64,000 bases of DNA, from positions 124,001-188,000 of the forward strand of contig JBMYRB010000003.1 in assembly GCA_049601915.1 (NCBI GenBank). Direction: 5' to 3'. Position 1 is the first letter of the stretch, and each line of letters opens with the position of its first letter. Source of the DNA: UBA8079 sp049601915 (lineage in GTDB: Bacteria > Pseudomonadota > Alphaproteobacteria > UBA6615). The notes below the pieces were generated by a model. The model was not told where the DNA came from and did no database searches. It saw nothing but the letters and a program-made list of their open reading frames with translations. Of the stretch, positions 45,120 to 54,195 are shown in pieces. The translations under genes and the position numbers were made by a program.

Positions 45120-46106
45120 CTAGCGGCCCGCGATTCGGTCCGACAGTTGGCCAACCGCCATGGCGAAATAGTGGGAACGGTTCCAGCGTAATATCGCGCG
45201 ATAATTGTCATAGATGATGAACGCCTGACCGCCCTCGCCGCCCGGACGCAGGATCGATGCGGGAATATTTCGGGTGGGCAGGTCCCGGCCGTCTGCACGG
45301 CGCACGCCGAGTGCCTGCCATTCGCCGATCGATTTAACGACATCCAGCGATATGAGCGAACCGTCGAAGCCGTCCGGCAAGGCAACCTTGCGGCCCCAGG
45401 TGATGTCGTCGTTCCATCCGACACCCTTCAGGTAGTTTGCCGCGGAGGCAAAGACATCCGCCTGGGTATTCCAGATGTCCTTGGCGCCGTCGCCGTTATA
45501 GTCGTGGGCGAAGTTGAGGAAGCTCGACGGCATGAACTGGGACTGGCCCATGGCACCGGCCCAGCTGCCCTTCATGTCCGCAGGTTCGATATGCCCCTCG
45601 TCAATGATCTGCAGGGCCTTGAGCAGTTCACCGCGGAAGTACTTGCTGCGCCGACCGTCATAGGCGAGCGTCGCCAGCGCATGGACCACCGGGAATCCGC
45701 CGGTAAAGCTGCCGAAATTCGTCTCGATGCCCCACAAGGCCACGATAAAGCGCGGTTGTACGCCGAATTGATCGCCGATTTCGGTGAGCAGTTCTCGGTG
45801 CTTGGCCAGGCGTTCGCGCCCTATTTTGATGCGTGTCGCGTTGACGATGCGGGCCTGGTACTTCTCGAAAGTGGTCGTGGATTCGGGCTGGTGGCGGTCG
45901 AGCTCGATAATCCTCGGGATTGGGGCCACGTCGACGAGGCTGCGATCCAGCGTCGATTGGCTGATTCCGTTCGCCAACGCATCCGCGCGCAGGCCCTCGA
46001 GCCATTTAACAAAGTGTGCGTCTTCGCTTTGCGCGGATGCCGTGCCGGCCGCAAGCCAGAGCGGTAGCGCGAGCAACCCTCCCATGAGTAATCGGTTCAG
46101 TCGCAT
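45120..46106 (-). CDS. mltB: Membrane-bound lytic murein transglycosylase B
   Basis: The 328-residue product has a signal peptide (ending in ASA), the catalytic glutamate in LWGIETNFGSF, the conserved GAMGQSQFMPSSFLNFAHDY and the C-terminal YDNYRAILRWNRSHYFAMAV. It cuts between MurNAc and GlcNAc. Only 14 bases separate its stop from the rlpA start, so the four murein genes run together. The start at MRLNRLLMGG is preferred over 67 earlier codons without a family match. Confidence 0.93.
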   Translation of the reverse strand: MRLNRLLMGGLLALPLWLAAGTASAQSEDAHFVKWLEGLRADALANGISQSTLDRSLVDVAPIPRIIELDRHQPESTTTFEKYQARIVNATRIKIGRERLAKHRELLTEIGDQFGVQPRFIVALWGIETNFGSFTGGFPVVHALATLAYDGRRSKYFRGELLKALQIIDEGHIEPADMKGSWAGAMGQSQFMPSSFLNFAHDYNGDGAKDIWNTQADVFASAANYLKGVGWNDDITWGRKVALPDGFDGSLISLDVVKSIGEWQALGVRRADGRDLPTRNIPASILRPGGEGGQAFIIYDNYRAILRWNRSHYFAMAVGQLSDRIAGR

Positions 46107-46266
46107 ATCGCCTCGGTACGTTACCCACCGTAGGGGTGCCATACGCGCTTCGCGTCGGGCAATCACGATTGTACGACACAAGACGTGTGAATTTCTGTTT
46201 TCGGGGTTGTTTGACGTGACCGATGCCTTGCAGCCGGTTATGAATGCAACTCGATTTGGAGGGGTC

Positions 46267-47364
46267 ATGAAGCTCGGATTTTTCACCCAGCCCGTACACC
46301 CGATCACCCGCGATTACCGTGAGGTTCTACGCGAGGATCAGGAGGCAATCATCCTTGCCGATGAACTCGGCTACACCGAGGCCTTCGTCGGCGAGCATAT
46401 GACCGACCTGGCCGAGCCGATCACGAGTTGTCTGGTCTTTCTGGCAACGCTGATCGATCGCACCAAGCAGATCAAACTCGGGACCGGCGTGATCAATATG
46501 CCGAGCTACCATCCGGTGCATGTCGCCGCACAGGTGGCGATGATGGATCATCTGCTGGATGGGCGGTTTGTCTTCGGTATCGGGCCAGGCGGCCTCCCCT
46601 CGGATATCGAGGTGTTTGGCAATCTCGATCTCGACAAGAATGAGAAGATGGTCGAGGCGATCAACCAGGTGCTCGATATCTGGGCCGGCGAAGCGCCCTA
46701 TAATCTCGAAGGCAAGTTCTTCAAGACATCGACCGAGCGTACGCTTTATCCGGAGATCGGCCAGGGTCTGATTCCCAAGCCGCTGCAGAAGCCCCACCCG
46801 CCGATCGTCTTTACCGCCCTGGCGCCCTACTCCAAGGGGATCACGATGGCGGCCGAGCGCGGCTGGCACGGCATTTCATCGAACTATGTGCAGGCCCATT
46901 GGGTCGCGACACATTTGCCGAAATTCGTCGAAGGCCAGAAAAACGCAGGCCTGCCCGAAGACCCCTCGCAATGGTCCGTAGCCAAGAGCATCTTCGTCGC
47001 CGACGATGACGATACGGCGATTGAGTATGCGCGCAGCGAAGATGGCCCCTATGGCTTCTACTTCTCGAACATCCAGAAGAAATTGCTGAAGGGGCGTGGT
47101 GCTATGGGTATGGGGCTGTTCAAGTCACACCCCGAGCAGCCCGACGAAGAGGTTTCCGTACGTCACTCCCTCGATACGCAGGTGATTGCCGGTTCTGTCG
47201 AGAGTGTCGTCGACCAGTTGCTGGAACTGCGCGAGATCATCGGTCCGTTCGGGCAGCTGATGTACACAGGCCATGACTGGGCGGATGTTGCACTGTCACG
47301 CCGTTCGATGGAACTTATGGCGCACGAGGTCATGCCACGCGTTAACAAGGCGCTTGGCGAGTAA
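46267..47364 (+). CDS. Luciferase-like flavin-dependent monooxygenase (first copy)
   Basis: A 365-residue bacterial luciferase-like monooxygenase: MKLGFFTQPVHPITRDYREVL, FVGEHMTDL, KLGTGVINMPSYHPVHVAAQ, and GRFVFGIGPGGLPSDIE with the FMN-binding segments expected. Such enzymes oxidise aldehydes, sulfonates, alkanes or hydrocarbon rings with reduced flavin. Substrate is unknown. The frame is open upstream into the mltB region, but the ATG at 46267 follows GGAGGGG. It heads the rightward cluster. Confidence 0.88.
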   Translation: MKLGFFTQPVHPITRDYREVLREDQEAIILADELGYTEAFVGEHMTDLAEPITSCLVFLATLIDRTKQIKLGTGVINMPSYHPVHVAAQVAMMDHLLDGRFVFGIGPGGLPSDIEVFGNLDLDKNEKMVEAINQVLDIWAGEAPYNLEGKFFKTSTERTLYPEIGQGLIPKPLQKPHPPIVFTALAPYSKGITMAAERGWHGISSNYVQAHWVATHLPKFVEGQKNAGLPEDPSQWSVAKSIFVADDDDTAIEYARSEDGPYGFYFSNIQKKLLKGRGAMGMGLFKSHPEQPDEEVSVRHSLDTQVIAGSVESVVDQLLELREIIGPFGQLMYTGHDWADVALSRRSMELMAHEVMPRVNKALGE

Positions 47365-47391
47365 GCGCTACTTATCTGGAGGAATATTTGC

Positions 47392-48300
47392 ATGCCGCGT
47401 TACGACGGTCCGATCATCGATTCCCACCATCATATTTTCTGGGACCTTGAAACCAACTATCCTTGGATGAGCATGCCCATGCGGCCGATGATTTTCGGCG
47501 ATGACTGGTCGGCCCTGAAGCAGGAATATTCCGTCGGCGATCTGTTGACGGATTTCGAACCTCACAACGTGGTCAAGTCGGTCCATGTGCAGGCGAACTT
47601 CGATATCGCCCGGCCCGTGGATGAGACCTCGGGCCTGCAGGCGATGGCAGAGGAAACGGGATTTCCGACCGGGATCGTCGCCTATGCCGATCTGACAGAC
47701 CCGAACCTGGAGACGGTGCTCGATGGCCATCTGGCTCATACCAATACCCGCGGCATTCGCCAGCAAGTCTACTGGCACCCGCAGAATGAATACTGGCGAT
47801 ATGTCGACCGGGCAGATTTTTGTCTGTCCACCAGTTTCCGGCGTGGCTTGTCCATTCTGTCAGACAAGGAACTGACGTTCGATTTTCAGGGCTTCGCATC
47901 CCAGTTTACCGATCTCGCGATGCTCGCACGAGAATGCTCGAACCTGAACATATGCCTGGTGCATGCGGGGATGCTGACCGCCACCGACAGTTCGACTGTT
48001 GCGGAGTGGCGAGAAGCGCTCGAAGTGCTGAAGCCGTGCGAGAACGTGTTTATCAAGGTGTCGGGACTGAATACCTTCACGCGGACAGTCGATGCAGACA
48101 TCATGAGCATTGCCGCGAACACCGCGCTGGACATGTTCGGCACCGATCGTTGTTTTTTCGGTAGCAACTATCCCGTCGAGCGGATGTGGACGTCGTTCGG
48201 GGATTATGTGTCGACACAGAAAAACGTTCTGGCGGATCGCTCGGAAGCGGACCAGGAGAAGTTCTTTCACGACGTCGCGCGGGAGTTCTACCGTCTCTGA
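47392..48300 (+). CDS. Amidohydrolase-family hydrolase (COG3618 type)
   Basis: A 302-residue TIM-barrel hydrolase. The metal motif DSHHHIFWD is near the N-terminus, and FFGSNYPVERMW at the end carries the usual Asn variant of the last metal-site motif in this group. Relatives act on lactones such as 2-pyrone-4,6-dicarboxylate or rhamnonolactone, so a lactone or amide is likely. It follows the first luciferase-like gene by 27 bases, suggesting the two act in the same path. Confidence 0.87.
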   Translation: MPRYDGPIIDSHHHIFWDLETNYPWMSMPMRPMIFGDDWSALKQEYSVGDLLTDFEPHNVVKSVHVQANFDIARPVDETSGLQAMAEETGFPTGIVAYADLTDPNLETVLDGHLAHTNTRGIRQQVYWHPQNEYWRYVDRADFCLSTSFRRGLSILSDKELTFDFQGFASQFTDLAMLARECSNLNICLVHAGMLTATDSSTVAEWREALEVLKPCENVFIKVSGLNTFTRTVDADIMSIAANTALDMFGTDRCFFGSNYPVERMWTSFGDYVSTQKNVLADRSEADQEKFFHDVAREFYRL

Positions 48301-48376
48301 TCGCGCAAATTTGTTTCCACAGAAGCATCTAATTCACGTAATCTCAGTGTGATTTCTCGCATGGGGATAAACGCGG

Positions 48377-49411
48377 ATGATCTTCCGGCAGCTGTTCGAC
48401 AGTGAATCGAGTACCTACACCTATCTGATGGCGAGCCGCCCCGGCGGTGAGGCGTTGATCATCGATCCGGTGCTCGAAAAGGTAGATCGTTATCTCCAGT
48501 TGCTGGATGAGCTCGACCTGCGCCTGCTCAAGGCGGTCGACACCCATGTCCATGCCGATCACATCACAGGGCTTGGCGCGCTGCGCGACCGCACCCGCTG
48601 CATCACCGTTATGGGCGAACAAAGCGGTGTGGATGTCGTGTCCATGCGTGTGGCCGAGGGTGATGCGATCGATATCGAGGGCGTGCGCCTGGAGGTGGTC
48701 TACACGCCGGGACACACTGACGATTCATACAGTTTCCTGATGAACGACCGGGTCTTTACCGGCGACACGCTGCTTATCCGCGGGACCGGGCGGACAGACT
48801 TCCAGCATGGCGATGCGGCTGCCCAATATGATTCGATCTTCAACAAGCTGCTGAAGCTGCCCGACGACACACTGGTTTATCCGGCCCATGACTATAAGGG
48901 CGACACGGTGAGCACCATCGGCGAGGAGAAAGCCTACAACCCGCGCCTGCAGGTCGACACCGAAGCCCAGTATGTCGAGATCATGGAAAACCTTAATCTC
49001 GCCAATCCGAAGATGATGGATGTGGCCGTGCCGGCCAATCTGAAGATCGGGCTGAAACAGGACGATCTCGAACGCATGGGGATGTCGCTCAATTGCGGCC
49101 AGGGAATCGACCAGGTAGGCGACCCGAGTATCATGCTGGTCGATCTGCGCGACGATACCGAACGCGAGAAGAACGGTGTGATCCCCGGCTCGGTCCATGC
49201 CCCCTATCCCGATCTCGACGAGAATGTGAATCCTGGCGGGATGCTGTTCGAGCTCGCACAATCATCGGGCAAGCGGATCGTCTTCTACTGTGCTTTCGGT
49301 GAACGCTCGGCCATGGCCGTGGTAGCGGCGCGGGTTGCCGGAATCGAAAATCCGTGCCACCTGGCGGGCGGAACCGACGCATGGAAAGCCGCCGGCGGAC
49401 CTTTAGCTTAG
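48377..49411 (+). CDS. Persulfide dioxygenase-rhodanese fusion
   Basis: The 344-residue protein fuses an ETHE1-like MBL dioxygenase (DTHVHADHITGLGALRD, TPGHTDDSYSF, FTGDTLLIRGTGRTDF, VYPAHDYKG) at residues 1-235 with a rhodanese domain (catalytic cysteine in FYCAFGERSA). Fusions of this type oxidise glutathione persulfide to sulfite and move sulfur in sulfide detoxification. Starts 76 bases after the amidohydrolase. Confidence 0.92.
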   Translation: MIFRQLFDSESSTYTYLMASRPGGEALIIDPVLEKVDRYLQLLDELDLRLLKAVDTHVHADHITGLGALRDRTRCITVMGEQSGVDVVSMRVAEGDAIDIEGVRLEVVYTPGHTDDSYSFLMNDRVFTGDTLLIRGTGRTDFQHGDAAAQYDSIFNKLLKLPDDTLVYPAHDYKGDTVSTIGEEKAYNPRLQVDTEAQYVEIMENLNLANPKMMDVAVPANLKIGLKQDDLERMGMSLNCGQGIDQVGDPSIMLVDLRDDTEREKNGVIPGSVHAPYPDLDENVNPGGMLFELAQSSGKRIVFYCAFGERSAMAVVAARVAGIENPCHLAGGTDAWKAAGGPLA

Positions 49412-49923
49412 TTCGAGGCCGGCGCCAGCTGCGCACAGAGCAGCGCGTCTTTCCCAGCGATCTCCCGGTCCCGGGTAAAGCTGACTACGCACTTCTCCAG
49501 CACATGAATCGAGGCCGTGATCTCGCGTTCGACCGCTGGGATCAGGCGCACCAGCCCCAAATCATCGAACGCGTGGTCGACAATCGCTTGTCCAGCCTCG
49601 GTGGCATAGCCGTGGCCTCAGCGATCACGGCGTAGCCGGTAGGCAAGCTCGATGCCGGGAACCCCGTGCCCGAACTCGGCCAGGCCGCACATGCCGGTGA
49701 GATCATTTGTTTCGCGTTCGATAACTGCCCAGATCGAAAAAACCCAGCCGCACCTGCCGGTTGATGTTCGTTACACGAAATCTTCGGTCGTTTTGCGCGA
49801 AGTATGCGGTCCGTTAAGGCTGAACCGCATGACCTCGGGGTCGCCGAAGAAGCCGAAGGCCGCCTCGACATCGTCGAGCGTGAATGGCCGTAATGCGAGA
49901 CGTTTGGTCGTCAGCGGTTGCAT
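49408..49923 (-). pseudogene. GNAT acetyltransferase gene with stops and frameshifts
   Basis: Minus-strand translation begins MQPLTTKRLALRPFTLDDVE, a RimJ-like start, but a TAA follows FVEDF-like KTTEDFV near 49770. The fold returns in other frames (MCGLAEFGHGVPGIELAYRL, then HGYATEAGQAIVDHAFDDLG) after a further stop where RRDRY/W is expected. The gene is non-functional. Its stop overlaps the fusion gene stop. Confidence 0.85.
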
Positions 49924-49974
49924 TGATCGGGTCCTTGCGCCTTCATGCGATCATTCTATCGGAGGGTTTTCGAT

Positions 49975-50733
49975 TTGGAACGGGTGAGCGGAAAAATTGC
50001 GCTGGTGACCGGCGGCGCGTCCGGGATCGGGCGAGCATCGGTATTGATGCTGGCGCAGCAAGGTGCACGGGTGGCGGTCGCGGATATTAACCTGGACGGC
50101 GCGCGCGCGGTCGCCGACGAGATCGGTGAAAGCGCCATCGCGATTGCCCATGACGTAACAGATGAGAACGCCTGGACGATGTCTCTCAATACGGTCGGGG
50201 CGGCATTCGGGGGGCTGCATGTGTTGGTGAATTGTGCCGGGACGGCGATCAACGGCACGGTCGAGGAAACCTCTCTGGAGGACTGGCGCAATCTGCATGC
50301 GCTTAACCTCGACAGCGTGTTTCTCGGCTGCAAACACGCGATCGCCCATATCGCAGCTTCGGGGGGCGGTTCGATCGTCAATATCTCGTCGATCTCCGGA
50401 ATTATCGCAGGACACAATCTGGCGGCCTACAACTCCGCCAAAGCGGGTGTGCGGCACCTGACCAAGTCGGTCGCGCTGCACTGCGCGCGACAGGCGAACA
50501 ATGTTCGTTGCAACTCCGTCCATCCGGCCTTCGTCGACACGCCGATCCTCGATACCATTCTCAAACGCGGAACACGCGAGGAAGGGCTGGAAAGGCTGGC
50601 GCAGCAGATTCCGCTGGGTATCGTCGCCGAACCCGATGACGTGGCCTATGCCGTGGTTTACCTGGCCTCGGACGAAAGCCGATTCATGACCGGCTCGGAA
50701 CTGTTGCTCGACGGCGGTGTATCGGCCATGTAG
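49975..50733 (+). CDS. SDR-family oxidoreductase
   Basis: A 252-residue classical SDR: VTGGASGIGRAS, NCAG strand, serine in IVNISSISG and YNSAKAG. FMTGSELLLDGGVSAM at the end is typical. GGAGG at 49961-49965 gives good spacing to the TTG at 49975; a GTG at 49984 and an ATG at 49945 are alternatives. Substrate unknown; position suggests it acts with the formamidase-like gene 65 bases downstream. Confidence 0.86.
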   Translation: MERVSGKIALVTGGASGIGRASVLMLAQQGARVAVADINLDGARAVADEIGESAIAIAHDVTDENAWTMSLNTVGAAFGGLHVLVNCAGTAINGTVEETSLEDWRNLHALNLDSVFLGCKHAIAHIAASGGGSIVNISSISGIIAGHNLAAYNSAKAGVRHLTKSVALHCARQANNVRCNSVHPAFVDTPILDTILKRGTREEGLERLAQQIPLGIVAEPDDVAYAVVYLASDESRFMTGSELLLDGGVSAM

Positions 50734-50798
50734 TGGCTCTTGCCCCTGCCCCGGTGCCCCGACAAAATGGAATTCAAACAAGCGTCTTGGGAGGAATC

Positions 50799-51770
50799 AT
50801 GGCCACGGAACATCGTTTGACGTCAGCACCGGAGAATCTCCGCTGGGGCGCCTTCTCTGCAGACTTCGAGGCCGTCCTCGAAATCGATCCCGGCGACCGG
50901 GTGGTGATCGAGACGATCTCCGGCGGGCCTGAGCAGATTCCCGAGGAAGTTCGCGACAGCCTGCTGCCGGATCATGCGGCCTTCATCGCTAACAACAAGC
51001 CAATCCTGCCGGGCCACATCATGACCGGGCCAGTTGCGGTGCGTGGTGCGGAGCCCGGCGACGTGCTCGAGGTTCGGATCATCGATGTCGAGCTGCGCCA
51101 GGACTGGGCGTGGAACATGATCATGCCCCTGAAAGGATCCCTGCCCGAGGACTTCCACAAGAAGCGGGTGCTGAATATTCCGCTCGACCGCCAGGCCCAT
51201 GTCGCAAAACTGCCCTGGGGCGTCGATCTTCCATGCAACGCATTCTTCGGCGTGATGGGTGTCTCGCCGCCGCCGGAATGGGGCACCATCACCTCGATCG
51301 TTCCCCAGCCCCATGGCGGCAACCTGGACATCAAGGAACTCGGTGCGGGTTCGACGCTCTATTTGCCGGTATATGTGCCGGGTGGAAACTTCCAGACCGG
51401 CGATGGCCATGCGTTGCAGGGCGACGGCGAAAGCTGCCTGTCGGCAGCCGAGACGGCACTGATCGGAACGTTCGAATTCCACCTCCGCAAGAACCTCTCC
51501 TACAAGATGCCGCGGGCGGAAACCGACACCCACTACATCACCATCGGCATCGACCAGGACCTGGACGACGCGGCCAAACAGGGCCTGCGGGATATGATTG
51601 TGCTTATCCAGGAGCGGACAAATCTCTCGGCCGAGGACGCCTACTCCCTGTGTAGTCTTGCGGCCGATGTGCGGATTTCGCAGCTGGTGAACGTGAACAA
51701 GGGTTGCCACGTGATGCTGCCCAAGGCCGCGCTGCATGGCGCTGTGGACGCCGACGGCAAACGCCTCTAG
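50799..51770 (+). CDS. Acetamidase/formamidase family protein
   Basis: A 323-residue FmdA/AmdA-family hydrolase. Seen: GPVAVRGAEPGDVLEV, the CNAFFGVMGV motif, and ETDTHYITIGIDQDLDDA near the C-terminus. It should release ammonia from formamide or acetamide. GAGGA precedes the ATG by a normal gap. Its stop is shared (CTAG) with that of the convergent luciferase-like gene. Confidence 0.92.
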   Translation: MATEHRLTSAPENLRWGAFSADFEAVLEIDPGDRVVIETISGGPEQIPEEVRDSLLPDHAAFIANNKPILPGHIMTGPVAVRGAEPGDVLEVRIIDVELRQDWAWNMIMPLKGSLPEDFHKKRVLNIPLDRQAHVAKLPWGVDLPCNAFFGVMGVSPPPEWGTITSIVPQPHGGNLDIKELGAGSTLYLPVYVPGGNFQTGDGHALQGDGESCLSAAETALIGTFEFHLRKNLSYKMPRAETDTHYITIGIDQDLDDAAKQGLRDMIVLIQERTNLSAEDAYSLCSLAADVRISQLVNVNKGCHVMLPKAALHGAVDADGKRL

Positions 51771-53008
51771 GCCTCTGTGTAGGGCGTCAGTTCGTCGAGG
51801 GCGGGCTTCACCTCATCCATGAACAGCTGCAGGTTCCCGATCACGCTGTCCTTGGGCTGCTGGGCGTAGTGATAAATCACGATTACATACTCCGCCGGCA
51901 GGTGTTTCCATTGCGCTACGAAGTGATCACGGACCTCGCTCACTGATCCCGGGACGAACAGGCCGGTGTCGATCATCGGGTCGACGAGGTCTTCGTGCGG
52001 CGTATCGGGCTGGACATTGGCCTTGGCCCGAAGCGCGCCCGGCAGGAAGTTCTCATAGAAATGCTTGTAGATCATGCCGTCATAGTCGGCGACCGCCTGC
52101 CGGGCGTCGGCCATGCTGTCGGCGATACGCGGCATACGTACGATGGCCTGGTTCTGGCCAAGCGCGAAGTCGTGTCCGGCCTGACGCGCGGTATCCACAT
52201 AGGCCGGGCCGAAATCAGCGACCTTGTCCATATGGGAGAAATAGGCCGGAATAAAGCCGTGGCGCCCGGCATACTCGACGGTTTCCTGACTGGCATTCGA
52301 GGCGATGAACACCGGTGGATGCGGCTTGGTATAGGGTGCGGGCACGACGCTGATCCGGCGCACTTCACCGTCTGGTCCGATCTCCCCCGGCGCACCGAGT
52401 TTTTCCGTCCATGATGCCATCGGCCAGTTCTGCACGCCGGTCTCATGAGGAAACGGGATCTGCCAGCGTGTCGATTTATGTTCGAAACTCTCTTCGGTCC
52501 ACGCCTTGCGCACGATGTCGACGGCGTCCTCGAAAATCTCCCGGTTGAGCCGGTCGTCCGCCCCGCCATCGGACAAGGTTGCGCGGGTCCCCATATGCTG
52601 GCCGAGCACATCGGTCCAGCGGGACTGGAAGCCACGCGAGAATCCCACGAAGCAGCGTCCTTCGGTCAGGTGATCGAGCATCGCGGTTTCTTCCGCGACC
52701 CGGATGGGGTTTTGGGCGCTCATGACATAGCCGAGCTGGCCGACGCGAATGTTCTGTGTCCGCGCGCCCCAGAATGCGTTCATCACGCCTGGGTTGGGGC
52801 TGACCTCATATCCCTCGGAATGGAAGTGATGCTCGATGGCCGTAACACCCCACAGGCCGAGCCTGTCCGCCTCCTCCACGATGTCGCACCAACCGCGCAA
52901 GGTTTGCTGGAACAGCTCCGCATTCCGTCCGATTGGACGCAACGCCATACGCTCTTCTTCGGTTGCCGTCGGCATAACCGGGTACATCTGCACGATAACT
53001 TTGACCAA
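51767..53008 (-). CDS. Luciferase-like flavin-dependent monooxygenase (second copy)
   Basis: This 413-residue protein is of the same superfamily as the gene at 46267 but quite different. It has TAIEHHFHSEGYEVSPNP, the conserved EHHF region, ETAMLDHLTEGRCFVGFSRG and FIASNASQETVEYAG. The substrate is not known. The first codon is a TTG at 53008 with GAGG upstream; ATG at 52987 would be the alternative. It faces the formamidase gene. Confidence 0.87.
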   Translation of the reverse strand: MVKVIVQMYPVMPTATEEERMALRPIGRNAELFQQTLRGWCDIVEEADRLGLWGVTAIEHHFHSEGYEVSPNPGVMNAFWGARTQNIRVGQLGYVMSAQNPIRVAEETAMLDHLTEGRCFVGFSRGFQSRWTDVLGQHMGTRATLSDGGADDRLNREIFEDAVDIVRKAWTEESFEHKSTRWQIPFPHETGVQNWPMASWTEKLGAPGEIGPDGEVRRISVVPAPYTKPHPPVFIASNASQETVEYAGRHGFIPAYFSHMDKVADFGPAYVDTARQAGHDFALGQNQAIVRMPRIADSMADARQAVADYDGMIYKHFYENFLPGALRAKANVQPDTPHEDLVDPMIDTGLFVPGSVSEVRDHFVAQWKHLPAEYVIVIYHYAQQPKDSVIGNLQLFMDEVKPALDELTPYTEA

Positions 53009-53152
53009 AGAGACGACCTCGAACGCCTAGCGGGTAGATGTTCGTTTATGGCTGAGAGCCGTTTCGATGTCACGTCAGCTTTGCCGATAAGCCAGTTTGT
53101 TCAGTCTTGATTCGCGATGTGCGGCGGCTTGTCGATGATCTGCGCTATGCCG

Positions 53153-53194
53153 CGCCCTAGGAACGACCCCGCTGGATCGGTCGTTCCTAGGGCG
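53153..53194. repeat. Perfect 16-bp inverted repeat near tRNA-Ser
   Basis: CGCCCTAGGAACGACC (53153-53168) and its exact complement (53179-53194) enclose a ten-base loop. No T-run follows on either strand, so it is not a normal terminator. It lies between a divergent luciferase-like gene and a tRNA gene, in a 242-base gap otherwise empty. Confidence 0.85.
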
Positions 53195-53250
53195 GGCTCG
53201 CAAGAACGGCTTTCCAAACTTCGCCACCGGGTGCTATCCGAATGCCGCAC

Positions 53251-53340
53251 GGAGGGGTGGCCGAGTGGTTGAAGGCACCAGTCTTGAAAACTGGCAGGCG
53301 TGCAAGCGTCTCGTGGGTTCGAATCCCACCCCCTCCGCCA
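53251..53340 (+). tRNA. tRNA-Ser (anticodon UGA)
   Basis: The 90-base class II tRNA ends in an encoded CCA. Acceptor stem GGAGGGG pairs with CCCCTCC; the anticodon stem CCAGT/ACTGG holds loop CTTGAAA with TGA at 53285-53287. A long variable arm GCAGGCG...CGTCTCGT and the TTCGAATC loop complete the fold. It reads UCN (mainly UCA) codons. Such genes are common integration sites, which fits the mobile region right after it. Confidence 0.97.
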
Positions 53341-53430
53341 TGTATCCTCAGTTTCTTGGGTTTGGCAGCGCAGCGGGTCTATGTTCCCATAATAGCTCCC
53401 CGATAGTGCGTGTGCTGCAGCTTCAGAAAA

Positions 53431-53760
53431 TTAAATCGAACCGAAAAGCCTAAACGCCCCAGCCGCGATCCCACCCCCGGGGGGCCGCTTTGTCAGTTGG
53501 GACTCCGTATATCCCCCAGTAATACCAATACAGACGAACTTATCGATAAGCATCTGTCGTCGGAAGCGCGCACTTTGGCCGGTCAGAGAATACTGGTTCA
53601 GCTGTTCGATCGGGCTTGGTCCACCGACGTAACTCGTCACATGCTGATATATAGGGACCACTTTTTTGGGCTGACTGGATATAGGTGAGGGCTTAGTTGG
53701 CGCCAAACCATCTTCCTTGTCCCAGTCGGCAAGCATTTGGTCCAGGAAAGGGTCGCTCAT
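53431..53760 (-). CDS. Hypothetical protein, 109 aa
   Basis: The product starts MSDPFLDQMLADWDKEDG, has a Pro/Ser segment in the middle and ends in PGGGIAAGAFRLFGSI; no family was recognised. A ribosome site GGGGGAGG lies at good distance from the ATG. A second frame upstream (EEAAKDMLPGITW) runs into it, as would a preceding gene overlapping at its end, so it may be the tail of a larger mobile gene set. Weak support for being functional. Confidence 0.4.
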   Translation of the reverse strand: MSDPFLDQMLADWDKEDGLAPTKPSPISSQPKKVVPIYQHVTSYVGGPSPIEQLNQYSLTGQSARFRRQMLIDKFVCIGITGGYTESQLTKRPPGGGIAAGAFRLFGSI

Positions 53761-53853
53761 GCGCTGTCCTCCCCCACGTAATTCCAGGGAGCATATCCTT
53801 GGCCGCTTCCTCAAGGTATACACTGACCGATTCAAGCTGACGTTTCCTATGTA

Positions 53854-54137
53854 TTAATACGACCAAGAATGTTTTGGTCCATGGCTTTGCTCCGGGGTCT
53901 GCATTCCACCGGCCGCAATAATGCCTGGTTCCGCGACTAGCTCCTGAACGGAGAAATCTTCTACAGCCTGAAAGCAGGCCCAGATCGTCATCAACCAGTG
54001 GCTCAGGCAGTACAACACGAAACGCCCAAACTCAGCCCTCGGATACAGGCCACCAGCACCGGAAAGCATCATCTCCATGGAGGAAAAGCGGATGATGCAC
54101 TAACATTCCAAATGGACCAGTCAGTGGGGGCAGGTCA
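53854..54137 (-). mobile_element. IS end remnant, left copy
   Basis: The 132 bases from 54137 back to 54006 match 55016-55147 in inverted orientation with about nine differences and no gaps. The outer end reads TGACCTGCCCCC, similar to IS3-family termini. The left boundary of the remnant is uncertain; no intact transposase is present. Confidence 0.75.
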
Positions 54138-54195
54138 CCTGCAGCCGGGGATCGGCGTGCATCCCGACGGTTAGGAACTTAGGGGAGTAGTAAAC

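Noticed and set aside
53467..53485. Short match to the 3' end of tRNA-Ser as a possible attachment site
   Set aside because: Only about 11 bases (ATCCCACCCCC) are shared and the flanks differ; too short for a right-hand att copy, and no integrase is seen.
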